A stretch of 64,000 bases of DNA from Thalassococcus halodurans (lineage in GTDB: Bacteria; Pseudomonadota; Alphaproteobacteria; Rhodobacterales; Rhodobacteraceae), in NCBI RefSeq assembly GCF_900108225.1, contig NZ_FNUZ01000005.1, positions 186,001 to 250,000 of the forward strand. Reading direction: 5' to 3'. The translations under genes and the position numbers were made by a program. Below, piece after piece: positions 26,511 to 34,112 of the stretch. The notes under the pieces were generated by a model that was not told the DNA's origin, did no database searches, and worked only from the letters and a program-made list of their open reading frames with translations. The stretch's first letter is position 1, and each line of letters begins with the position of its first letter.

Positions 26511-27266
26511 TCAAGCGACGACACTCATGTTGGCCATCAGTTCCTGACGGTTCGGCAGAACACGTTCGTCCGAAAGTGCTTTCGGCGACGTTTCAAGGAA
26601 CTGCTCAATGTCCATCCGGCTCATCCAGACCAGCATCTCATCCGACGTGATCTGATTGTCGGGACCGCGCCAGACACCGGGTTCACAATGGGTGTACCCG
26701 TAACGAACCGGAGCCCCTTTCGCGGCAACTGTGTAATCGACAAAACCGAATACATAGTCCGGTGACCAAATTTTAAGCGCCAACTCAAATACAACACGCG
26801 ACAAAAGACCGGTGAAGCCCTGGCTTCGATGTCCGCCTTTGCCACCCTTCAACCAAAACTCACCATGGTAACACACACGACCAGTCACGCGATCCATCGC
26901 ATTCGTGGACGAAAAGAAAGTATTCTCAGGGTCAGGAGTTGAATTGGGAGTGATGTACTTTAACCTGTGAACTCTGAGATGTTCGCTGAGCGACTGGTGC
27001 GACAAGTCTAGCAGGCGAATAGCTTGTGTGTGTACCAGTTCCCCTACGTCATTGTATCCACAAACCCAAAATGCATTTGATGAATCTACGTAGGATGCCG
27101 ATGCATCGAACATGGGATAAACGCCAGACCGGTCATCTTGTTGATTTCTCAGACGGCGGAACACTGTGAAATCGTCACCGATTTCCAACCGCATTCCCGC
27201 GGCTTCCAATTCTCTTGTGATGTTTCCGACATTTACAATCATTGTATAAAGTTTCAGTGCAGACAT
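26511..27266 (-). CDS. Hypothetical protein with a GNAT-like pattern
   Basis: No family is recognised with certainty. The 251 residues show a plausible acyltransferase layout: strands in NAFWVCGYNDVGELVHTQAIRLLDL, then GRVCYHGEFWLKGG, an Arg/Gly-rich turn GGHRSQGFTGLLSR leading into a helix (the place of the GNAT acyl-CoA loop), and DYVFGFVDYTVAAKG. The start at 27266 is preferred to 27272 because AAAGGA is then at proper spacing. GC content is lower than the flanks. It is downstream of a LysR-headed regulator on the same strand with a dyad between them. An acyltransferase making a small signal or modifying a metabolite is a guess only. Confidence 0.55.
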   Translation of the reverse strand: MSALKLYTMIVNVGNITRELEAAGMRLEIGDDFTVFRRLRNQQDDRSGVYPMFDASASYVDSSNAFWVCGYNDVGELVHTQAIRLLDLSHQSLSEHLRVHRLKYITPNSTPDPENTFFSSTNAMDRVTGRVCYHGEFWLKGGKGGHRSQGFTGLLSRVVFELALKIWSPDYVFGFVDYTVAAKGAPVRYGYTHCEPGVWRGPDNQITSDEMLVWMSRMDIEQFLETSPKALSDERVLPNRQELMANMSVVA

Positions 27267-27287
27267 GGGCATTCCTTTCTGGGTCCA

Positions 27288-27309
27288 AGCATTGCCATAA
27301 TAGAATGCT
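27288..27309. promoter_or_regulatory. Dyad upstream of the GNAT-like gene
   Basis: AGCATT (27288-27293) and AATGCT (27304-27309) form a perfect inverted repeat with a 10-nt spacer, 21 nt before the start of the GNAT-like gene. The geometry is close to a LysR T-N11-A box, so the upstream regulator may bind it. Confidence 0.4.
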
Positions 27310-27358
27310 ACCAGTGAATTTCCCTAAATACGTGCATGTTTTTCGCTTGGAAGTTGCG

Positions 27359-28285
27359 TTATGTGCTAAAAATTGCCTTCACCTCGTCTGAAAGTGGGGG
27401 TAACTCGATGTTTTCGAGCGTTTTTATCTCAATCTGGTCCGTAATCACGGCGACCATGGCCAAGGCAGGTGTTTCGTCAGGAAACACGCAGCCCATTAAC
27501 ATCCGCTGAAAACTGACCGGTACAGACTCGCTGCTATCCTCTCTCGGAAGGTGGGCGTAAATATGATCCAATCGCACCCCGCCTTCACTGTAGATGCGGG
27601 CGTACGCACCGGCGATAAAATCGTTGTAATCGTCGCCTGCATTGTCTTCCTGCAAAAGCCTGCCGATGGCGCTTTTGGACCAAGCCCAGCCAAACCACTT
27701 TGCATATGCAGACTCTTCACCGATCTCGACGCAGATCCAGCCACCCGCGCTTTTTCTGTAGACCACCATATAGGGACGGATGTCTTCCATCGCCGAGTCT
27801 TCGATCTGTGTTTGCGCACTCCCCCAAGATGCCAAAGCTGCCTTCAGAATGGGAAGGCCATTCTTTGCAATAGAGCTAATTGAATGCTGTTGGGAATAAA
27901 ACTTACGTCCATCCGAATCGGTGTATTCAGCGCTTTCCAGAAATTCTGCGCTACGTCGCGCCAAATTTGCACTGCCCGACCAACCTTCTATCTGACGCAG
28001 AATGCTTTTAGCTTCGGGAATTGATTCAGCGCCGAATTGGGTCAGGGAATATTCGTGCCGATGAAGCGTGAATAATTTCTCGCCTTTAATTTCTTCCAAA
28101 TCGGTAATGTGGCGCCGCACAGTTTGGCGTGTGACCTTCAACGTTTCCGAGGCACGGGTTAAATTGAGACACTCCGCCAAGGTCACGAAGGCGCGCAACA
28201 TATCGACCGAGACGTTCGCATTTCGAGTCAATTTTGACAAAGCTACACTCTCATTTTGTATTCCCCTTAGTGTATGACAAATCAT
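27359..28285 (-). CDS. LysR-type HTH regulator with unusual PAS-like C-terminal domain
   Basis: A 308-residue protein. Residues about 28-90 form a LysR-type winged helix (DMLRAFVTLAECLNLTRASETLKVTRQTVRRHITDLEEIKGEKLF). The C-terminal half does not look like the usual LysR substrate domain. It reads as one alpha/beta sensor module: RPYMVVYRKSAGGWICVEIGEES, a helix FGWAWSKSAIGRLL, then GGVRLDHIYAHLPRE and MVAVITDQIEI, as in PAS domains. The region is lower in GC than its surroundings. It is upstream of the GNAT-like gene, same strand, and divergent from the XRE gene. The PAS assignment is inferred by eye. Confidence 0.65.
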   Translation of the reverse strand: MICHTLRGIQNESVALSKLTRNANVSVDMLRAFVTLAECLNLTRASETLKVTRQTVRRHITDLEEIKGEKLFTLHRHEYSLTQFGAESIPEAKSILRQIEGWSGSANLARRSAEFLESAEYTDSDGRKFYSQQHSISSIAKNGLPILKAALASWGSAQTQIEDSAMEDIRPYMVVYRKSAGGWICVEIGEESAYAKWFGWAWSKSAIGRLLQEDNAGDDYNDFIAGAYARIYSEGGVRLDHIYAHLPREDSSESVPVSFQRMLMGCVFPDETPALAMVAVITDQIEIKTLENIELPPLSDEVKAIFST

Positions 28286-28432
28286 CCACCAGGTGGTAAT
28301 TTTTTATCCATAATCGCTCAAAATTTTTGGAATTTTCAAGACTGCACTTCTCAAAATAAAACAACTCTAAGGAGATTTTTGAAATTTGGCCCAGATTACG
28401 GGTCTTCAGTAAGCGACTAGAGGTAACCAGAA

Positions 28433-28819
28433 TTGCAGTTAGCACCGGAAAAAATTGATGTTCACGTCGGTTCCAAACTTCGCTTTATCCGCGAATCGAA
28501 TGGAATGTCTCAGACACAGCTCGCATCGACAGTTGGCCTGACCTTCCAACAGATCCAGAAGTACGAACAAGGCAAGAACCGCATCTCCGCAAGCAAACTG
28601 TGGCAGTTCTCCGATGTACTGGGCGTTTCCCCCAACTTTTTCTTCGATGGCCTGACCGACGCTCCGGTTGGCTCGAATGAACGCATCAACCGCAAAGTCG
28701 CAGAAGCGGCGGCCCAACTGCACCAGTTGGAAAAGCCGGAAAATCGCCGTCATGTATTGGAATTGATTAAGCTTTTAAGGAACACCGAGTTAGCTCCAAC
28801 CGCCATGAAGGCGGAGTGA
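28433..28819 (+). CDS. XRE family helix-turn-helix regulator
   Basis: A 128-residue protein with a Cro/CI-type HTH (VGSKLRFIRESNGMSQTQLASTVGLTFQQIQKYEQGKNRISASKLWQFSDVLGVSPNFFF, about 12-71) and a helical C-terminal part (VAEAAAQLHQLEKPENRRHVLELIKLL). This layout is common in alphaproteobacterial regulators of stress or cell-envelope genes. The start is a TTG at 28433 with AGAGGT upstream; no ATG lies before the HTH. It is a single gene between the LysR-headed gene (divergent) and hpaR (convergent). Confidence 0.85.
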   Translation: MQLAPEKIDVHVGSKLRFIRESNGMSQTQLASTVGLTFQQIQKYEQGKNRISASKLWQFSDVLGVSPNFFFDGLTDAPVGSNERINRKVAEAAAQLHQLEKPENRRHVLELIKLLRNTELAPTAMKAE

Positions 28820-28920
28820 TTTCAACGAGTTCCACGTTTCCACCTTTTGTCATCAGTGTTTTCAATTTTCTGGATGTGGACCTTAAAAGTTTCTGTGTTT
28901 TAACGAGTGATCTGTTTCTT

Positions 28921-29391
28921 TTATTTAGTTCTATTTTCATCAAGCGCCGTGTTGGCCTGATCCAGTAACGTTAACAATTTCTCGAGTCGGTCTGCTCCGA
29001 TTCGCTCTCCGATCTTGGCATAGACTGCCGCGCTTTCCGGGGACACAGAACGGATAAAGGCGCGCCCGGTGTCAGACAATCTGATGCGGGCGCGTCGTCC
29101 GTCTCCGGGGCTGCGTCCCAGATCGATAAATCCCCGTGCCTCAAGTGTTTTCAGGATTCGCGACAATGACGGCGCAAGAATCAGTGCCCTGTCGGCCAGA
29201 TCGCTCGCGGTGACTTCCTCGACTTCGAACAGCACCCGCATCACGCGCCATTGCTGTTCGGTCACACCATGCCCCGAAAGAATCGGTCGGAATTCAGCCA
29301 TCACCAATTCGCGAAGCCGCAAAAGCGCCATCGGAAGCGTGTGCCGCGTTTCCGACAGCTCAAAGCCGTCACGCATTTCCGGGTCCGTCAT
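28921..29391 (-). CDS. hpaR: MarR family repressor of homoprotocatechuate genes (HpaR)
   Basis: A 156-residue winged-helix repressor that matches HpaR: LPMALLRLRELVMAEFRPILSGHGVTEQQWRVMRVLFE, then DLADRALILAPSLSRILKTLEARGFIDLGRSPGDGRRARIRLS. HpaR proteins repress the hpa operon until homoprotocatechuate or hydroxyphenylacetate binds. The ATG at 29391 is chosen because GGAGGA is 9 nt upstream; the open frame extends 18 codons further without a ribosome binding site. It is divergent from hpaF, and 15-bp inverted copies lie across the gap. Confidence 0.9.
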   Translation of the reverse strand: MTDPEMRDGFELSETRHTLPMALLRLRELVMAEFRPILSGHGVTEQQWRVMRVLFEVEEVTASDLADRALILAPSLSRILKTLEARGFIDLGRSPGDGRRARIRLSDTGRAFIRSVSPESAAVYAKIGERIGADRLEKLLTLLDQANTALDENRTK

Positions 29392-29423
29392 AGGGTCTGT
29401 TCCTCCAACCGTGTTTTTAGTTC

Positions 29424-29438
29424 CGGAATATTCCATCG
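29424..29438. promoter_or_regulatory. Left copy of a 15-bp inverted repeat, candidate HpaR operator
   Basis: CGGAATATTCCATCG, centred on the palindrome GGAATATTCC. Its exact reverse complement occurs at 29504-29518, inside the start of hpaF. A TTGACA (29439-29444) directly abuts it and may be a -35 element for hpaF, so a bound repressor would block the promoter. Confidence 0.5.
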
Positions 29439-29490
29439 TTGACAAGCAACCATTTACTTAACATGTTCATTATTCAAGGGAGGAATCATA

Positions 29491-29880
29491 ATGCCACACC
29501 TGTCGATGGAATATTCCGCAGGACTGGAGGCGCGCTGCGATATGCAAACCGTTGCGCGCACGGCCTATCAGGCGATGATTGATGCGGGGATCTTTCCCAT
29601 GGGCGGTATTCGCGTGCGCGCCTATCGCGCTGACATTGCGATTGTGGCCGATGATCACCCCGAAAACGATTTTTTGGCCATGACACTGGCCGTCGGCGCA
29701 GGTCGGGACACAGACACGCTGAAAGCTGCCGGCGACACGATTTTCGCCGCTGTGCAAGGCGCGCTGGCTGACCCGCTTGGCACCCCTCATTTTGCCCTGT
29801 CACTGGAAATTCGTGAAATTGATCCGGCGCTTAGCTGGAAAGATACGCCGATCCACGCACGGCTTTCGAAAAAGGACTAG
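29491..29880 (+). CDS. hpaF: 5-carboxymethyl-2-hydroxymuconate delta-isomerase
   Basis: Isomerises 5-carboxymethyl-2-hydroxymuconate in the homoprotocatechuate pathway. The 129 residues match CHMI: Met-Pro start, so Pro1 becomes the N-terminal base, then HLSMEYSAGLEA, GIFPMGGIRVRAYRADIAIVADD, AMTLAVGAGRDTDT and LSLEIREIDPALSWK. The ATG at 29491 follows AGGGAGGAATC. First gene of the hpaFEDGHI operon. Confidence 0.93.
   Translation: MPHLSMEYSAGLEARCDMQTVARTAYQAMIDAGIFPMGGIRVRAYRADIAIVADDHPENDFLAMTLAVGAGRDTDTLKAAGDTIFAAVQGALADPLGTPHFALSLEIREIDPALSWKDTPIHARLSKKD
29504..29518. promoter_or_regulatory. Right copy of the 15-bp inverted repeat, within hpaF
   Basis: CGATGGAATATTCCG is the exact reverse complement of 29424-29438. 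It covers hpaF codons 5-10. A second repressor site just inside the first gene would allow looping or a roadblock with the upstream site. Chance or a small inverted duplication cannot be excluded. Confidence 0.45.
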
Positions 29881-29883
29881 GAC

Positions 29884-31395
29884 ATGAGCGTTCTGCAAGA
29901 CAACATCGCCAAGGCCACGGCCTATATGGCCCATTTCCGCGACACCGGCGTGTTGAACCACATCGACGGTCAATCCGTGCCCGCAGCAAGCGGCCAGACT
30001 TTTGAAACCATCACGCCGACCGATCTGTCGGTGCTGGCCACAGTGACCCGTGGCGGCGCAGAAGACATCGACCGCGCTGTCGCTGCCGCCAAGGCCGCCT
30101 TCCCCGAATGGTCCAGGACCCCCGGCGCCGAGCGCCGGAAAATCCTGATCAAAGTGGCCGAGGCAATCGAGGCCCGCGCCGAAGAGATCGCCTTTACCGA
30201 ATGCATGGACACCGGTCAGGCGCTGCGCTTTATGTCCAAGGCTGCGATCCGTGGCGCAGCGAACTTCCGTTACTTTGCCGATCAGGCTCCTGATGCCGAA
30301 AACGGCGAGGTCACGCGCACGCCCACGCAGATGAACACCACCTCGCGCCGCCCCATCGGGCCCGTCGGAGTGATCACCCCGTGGAACACGCCTTTCATGC
30401 TGTCCACATGGAAGATTGCCCCTGCACTTGCCTCTGGTTGTACCGTTGTTCACAAGCCCGCAGAATTCAGTCCGATGACCGCCAAACTTCTGGTTGAAAT
30501 CGCCGAAAGCGCCGGTTTGCCCAAAGGCGTTTTGAACGTGGTGAACGGGTTTGGCGAAGAGGTGGGTAAAAGATTAACCGAACATCCCGACATCAAGGCC
30601 ATCGCCTTTGTCGGCGAAAGTCGGACGGGCAGCATGATCATGGCCCAAGGCGCGGCCACGCTGAAACGCGTTCATTTCGAACTGGGCGGCAAGAACCCTG
30701 TCATCGTATTCGACGATGCCGATCTGGACCGCGCCGTCGATGCTGCGACCTTCATGATTTATTCGCTGAACGGCGAACGCTGCACATCTTCGTCGCGCCT
30801 GTTGGTGCAGGACACGATCTATGATGAGGTCTGCGCCCGCGTCGCCGACGTCGCCAAACGCATCAAGGTTGGACACCCTCTTGATCCGGACACTGTTGTC
30901 GGCCCGCTGATCCACCCCGAACATGAATCCAAGGTTCTGTCCTACTTCGACAAGGCAGAAGAGGAAGGCGCGACCATCGCGGCTGGCGGTGAAAAGGTGG
31001 GTGACGACGGCTGCTATGTTGCGCCCACACTGTTCACAAAAGCCAACAACGACATGGCCATCTCGCAGGAAGAAATCTTTGGCCCTGTTCTGACCGCGAT
31101 CCCCTTCAAAGACGAAGACGACGCGCTGCGCATCGCCAATGACGTGGACTACGGTCTGGCCGCATATCTGTGGACAAACGATCTGAACCGCGCCATGCGG
31201 ATGACGGACGAATTGCAAGCAGGCATGATGTGGGTGAACTCGGAAAACATCCGTCACCTGCCCACGCCCTTTGGCGGCGTCAAAGCCAGCGGCATCGGTC
31301 GTGACGGCGGCGACTGGTCGTTTGATTTCTATATGGAGACGGTCAACGTCTCATTCCCCCGCGCGACACACAAAATCCCGAAACTCGGCGGCTGA
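29884..31395 (+). CDS. hpaE: 5-carboxymethyl-2-hydroxymuconic semialdehyde dehydrogenase
   Basis: NAD-dependent oxidation of the ring-cleavage aldehyde to 5-carboxymethyl-2-hydroxymuconate. The 503-residue aldehyde dehydrogenase has Asn168 (TPWNTPFMLSTWK), Glu266 (FELGGKNPVIVF) and Cys300 (NGERCTSSSRLLV), with the ERCTSSSR context typical of HpaE. The C-terminus is FGGVKASGIGRDGGDWSFDFYME. It starts 3 nt after hpaF. It is clearly distinct from the dmpC-like enzyme at 21146, which acts on the unsubstituted analogue. Confidence 0.93.
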   Translation: MSVLQDNIAKATAYMAHFRDTGVLNHIDGQSVPAASGQTFETITPTDLSVLATVTRGGAEDIDRAVAAAKAAFPEWSRTPGAERRKILIKVAEAIEARAEEIAFTECMDTGQALRFMSKAAIRGAANFRYFADQAPDAENGEVTRTPTQMNTTSRRPIGPVGVITPWNTPFMLSTWKIAPALASGCTVVHKPAEFSPMTAKLLVEIAESAGLPKGVLNVVNGFGEEVGKRLTEHPDIKAIAFVGESRTGSMIMAQGAATLKRVHFELGGKNPVIVFDDADLDRAVDAATFMIYSLNGERCTSSSRLLVQDTIYDEVCARVADVAKRIKVGHPLDPDTVVGPLIHPEHESKVLSYFDKAEEEGATIAAGGEKVGDDGCYVAPTLFTKANNDMAISQEEIFGPVLTAIPFKDEDDALRIANDVDYGLAAYLWTNDLNRAMRMTDELQAGMMWVNSENIRHLPTPFGGVKASGIGRDGGDWSFDFYMETVNVSFPRATHKIPKLGG

Positions 31396-31433
31396 TACGC
31401 CGCACCTATACGCATTCTTTGGGAGGAGACCCA

Positions 31434-32414
31434 ATGCCGATCCCCGCACCAAACCTGAACCCCGCGTTCAACATTGTGCGCCTCAGCCACGTTGAATTCG
31501 GCGTGACCGATCTGGCCGCGAGCCGCAAATTCTATACCGAAATCCTTGGCCTGCAGGTCACAGACGAAGATCAGGACACGATCTATCTGCGCGCCATGGA
31601 AGAGCGCGGGCATCACTGCCTTGTGCTTAAGAAAAAGCCCGAGGCAGGAATTGACTACCTGTCCTACAAAGTCTGGTCCGAAGAAGAACTGGACAAGGCC
31701 GAGGCGTTTTTCAAAGCCAAGGGTCACAAAACCGAATGGGTCGAACGCGCCTATCAGGGCCGCACCCTGCGCAGCCAAGACTGTTTTGGCGCACCGATGG
31801 AGTTTTACTACAAAATGGACAGGCTCGAGCCGATCCATCAGAAGTACGAACTCTATCGCGGGGTGAAACCGCTGCGCATCGACCACTTCAACTGCTTTGC
31901 GCCGAACGTGGATCAGGCGGTTGAGTTCTATGGCGAGCTTGGTTTCCGCGTCACCGAATATACCGAGGACGAAGAAACCGGTCATTTGTGGGCGGCATGG
32001 GCGCATCGCAAAGGCGGCGTGCATGACATCGCCTTTACCAACGGCACAGGCCCGCGCCTACACCACACCGCGTTCTGGGTGCCGACACCGTTGAACATCA
32101 TCGACCTGCTCGATCTGATGGCGACCACCGGATACGTCAGTAACATCGAACGCGGTCCCGGCCGTCACGGCATTTCCAACGCGTTCTTCCTGTATATCCT
32201 TGATCCCGATGGTCACCGGATCGAAATCTACTGTTCGGACTACCAGACGGTCGATCCCGATCTGGAACCGATCAAATGGGATCTGAAAGACCCGCAGCGC
32301 CAGACCCTTTGGGGTGCCGCCGCGCCGCGCAGCTGGTTTGAACACGGGTCGGTCTTTACCGGCGTCGACACGCGCGAGGCCGAGTTAAAGGCCACGCCGA
32401 TTATCGCCCCCTGA
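31434..32414 (+). CDS. hpaD: Homoprotocatechuate 2,3-dioxygenase (VOC type)
   Basis: Cleaves 3,4-dihydroxyphenylacetate to 5-carboxymethyl-2-hydroxymuconic semialdehyde. The 326 residues match the Brevibacterium/Arthrobacter extradiol enzymes, not the unrelated E. coli HpaD fold. Metal ligands are His151 (RIDHFN), His211 (PRLHHTAF) and Glu264 (HRIEIY). The second-shell acid/base His197 (VHDIAF), His245, Tyr254 and Trp189 are all present, equivalent to His200, His248, Tyr257 and Trp192 of the Brevibacterium enzyme. GGGAGGAG precedes the ATG at 31434. The C-terminus is shorter than in the Gram-positive enzymes. Confidence 0.94.
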   Translation: MPIPAPNLNPAFNIVRLSHVEFGVTDLAASRKFYTEILGLQVTDEDQDTIYLRAMEERGHHCLVLKKKPEAGIDYLSYKVWSEEELDKAEAFFKAKGHKTEWVERAYQGRTLRSQDCFGAPMEFYYKMDRLEPIHQKYELYRGVKPLRIDHFNCFAPNVDQAVEFYGELGFRVTEYTEDEETGHLWAAWAHRKGGVHDIAFTNGTGPRLHHTAFWVPTPLNIIDLLDLMATTGYVSNIERGPGRHGISNAFFLYILDPDGHRIEIYCSDYQTVDPDLEPIKWDLKDPQRQTLWGAAAPRSWFEHGSVFTGVDTREAELKATPIIAP

Positions 32415-32441
32415 CCCCGCAGACGATCTGGAAGGTTTCCC

Positions 32442-33308
32442 ATGAACACCCCTAAACTCGTCTCGTTCCGCGTCGATGGTCAGGACCACTACGGGCTGAT
32501 CACAGATGATGGCGTGATCGATCTGTCGTCAGACTTTGGCGGCAGGTTCCCGACCCTGCGCGAAGCGATCGCTGCGGGCGCATTGGAAGAACTGGTGGAG
32601 GCGGGAAAATCCCGCACGCCCACTTGGTCCGAAGACGCCGTGACCTACGGCATCCCCGTGCCGAACCCTGCGCGGATCATCTGTGTTGGCGTCAACTTCC
32701 CTGACCGGAACGCCGAATACAAAGACGGCAGCAGCCAACCGAAACACATGTCGCTGTTTCCGCGCTTTCCCAGCAGCTTTACGGGCCACAACTGCCCCCT
32801 GATCCGCCCGCCGGAAAACCACACGCTGGACTATGAGGGCGAGGTTGTAGTGGTGATCGGCAAGGGTGGCCGCCGCATCAAAGCCGAAGACGCCTATGAC
32901 CACATCGCCGCCCTGACGCTGTGCAACGAGGGCACGATCCGCGACTGGGTGCGCCACGCCAAATTCAATGTCACCCAGGGCAAAAACTGGGACAAATCCG
33001 GCGCCATCGGCCCGTGGATGGTGCCCTTTACCGATCCGGCGCAACTGGACGACGCCAAGATCATGACCCGTGTGAATGGCGAACTGCGTCAGGAAGACGA
33101 GCTGAAGAACATGATGTTCCCGATCCGCGAAGAGATCGCCTACATCTCGACCTTCACCACGCTCGAACCGGGCGACATCATCATCACCGGCACCCCCACC
33201 GGCGCAGGCGCGCGGTTTGATCCGCCGAAATACCTGAAACCCGGCGATGTGGTCGAGGTCGAATGCCCCGGCATCGGCATCCTGCGCAACACGGTAGAAG
33301 ACGAATGA
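32442..33308 (+). CDS. hpaG: Fumarylacetoacetate hydrolase family protein, probable decarboxylase/isomerase
   Basis: Expected to decarboxylate 5-oxopent-3-ene-1,2,5-tricarboxylate and/or isomerise the product, from its place in the operon. The 288 residues have one FAH domain with the usual N-terminal cap. Metal-ligand region: DYEGEVVVVIGKGGRRI; then GKNWDKSGAIGPWMVP, MMFPIREEIAYISTFTTLEPGDIIITGTPTGAG. E. coli HpaG is a tandem fusion of two such domains; here only one is present and no second copy is in the operon, so one protein may do both steps or form a homodimer. Other FAH hydrolase activities are possible. Confidence 0.82.
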   Translation: MNTPKLVSFRVDGQDHYGLITDDGVIDLSSDFGGRFPTLREAIAAGALEELVEAGKSRTPTWSEDAVTYGIPVPNPARIICVGVNFPDRNAEYKDGSSQPKHMSLFPRFPSSFTGHNCPLIRPPENHTLDYEGEVVVVIGKGGRRIKAEDAYDHIAALTLCNEGTIRDWVRHAKFNVTQGKNWDKSGAIGPWMVPFTDPAQLDDAKIMTRVNGELRQEDELKNMMFPIREEIAYISTFTTLEPGDIIITGTPTGAGARFDPPKYLKPGDVVEVECPGIGILRNTVEDE

Positions 33309-34108
33309 CCCTAAGCCAGAGCGATATCGACCGCGCTGCCGCCGACCTGCTGCAGGCCGAAGAAACCCGTGAACAGATCGGGCTTTTGTCCCTACGACAT
33401 CCCGGTCTGACGCTGGACGATGCCTATGCGATCCAAGCGGCGCAAATGGCGCAAAAGCTGGCCTCCGGTCGTACGATTGCAGGCTGGAAGATCGGGCTGA
33501 CATCCAAGGTGATGCAGCGCGCGTTGAACATCGACACTCCGGATTCGGGCGTGTTGTACGACGATATGGTGTTTGATCACGGCGCGACCGTGCCCAAAGG
33601 CCGGTTCATCCAGCCTCGGGTCGAGGCCGAGATCGCCTTTGTCATGAAATCCGCGCTGGATGGCGATGTGAACCGTGACGATGTGCTGGCGGCAACCGAC
33701 TATGTCGCCCCGTCGCTGGAAATTCTGGACACCCGCATTCTGCGCAAAGACCCAGACAGCGGTCAGGCGCGGATCATCACCGATACGGTATCGGACAACG
33801 CCGCCAACGCGGGCGTTGTTCTGGGCACGGGCCGCCATGCGCCCGACGCCTTTGATCTGCGCTGGACCGGTGCCATCTTCCGGGTGAACGGCGAGGTTGA
33901 AACAACCGGACTGGGCGCTGCGGTGCTGGACGATCCGGTGATGGGGCTTGTCTGGCTGGCGCGGCGCATGGGTCAATATGGCCAGCGGATCGAAGCGGGC
34001 CAGATCGTTCTGTCCGGTTCCTTCATCGCGCCGATTGAATGCCCCTCTGGCACGGAAATCGACGCCGATTTCGGCCCCTTCGGCACTGTCGCCATCAACT
34101 TCGAGTAA
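33305..34108 (+). CDS. hpaH: 2-oxo-hept-4-ene-1,7-dioate hydratase
   Basis: Hydrates 2-oxo-hept-4-ene-1,7-dioate to 4-hydroxy-2-oxoheptane-1,7-dioate. The 267 residues match HpaH: REQIGLLSLRHPGLTLDDAYAIQ, IAGWKIGLTSKVMQRALNIDTPDSGVLYDDM, FIQPRVEAEIAFVMKSAL, SLEILDTRILRKDPDSGQARIITDTVSDNAANAGVVLG, and DLRWTGAIFRVNG. The ATG at 33305 overlaps the previous stop by 4 nt (ATGA) and is preferred to an upstream frame extension. It is the third member of this hydratase/decarboxylase family in the window. Confidence 0.93.
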   Translation: MTLSQSDIDRAAADLLQAEETREQIGLLSLRHPGLTLDDAYAIQAAQMAQKLASGRTIAGWKIGLTSKVMQRALNIDTPDSGVLYDDMVFDHGATVPKGRFIQPRVEAEIAFVMKSALDGDVNRDDVLAATDYVAPSLEILDTRILRKDPDSGQARIITDTVSDNAANAGVVLGTGRHAPDAFDLRWTGAIFRVNGEVETTGLGAAVLDDPVMGLVWLARRMGQYGQRIEAGQIVLSGSFIAPIECPSGTEIDADFGPFGTVAINFE

Positions 34109-34112
34109 CCCG

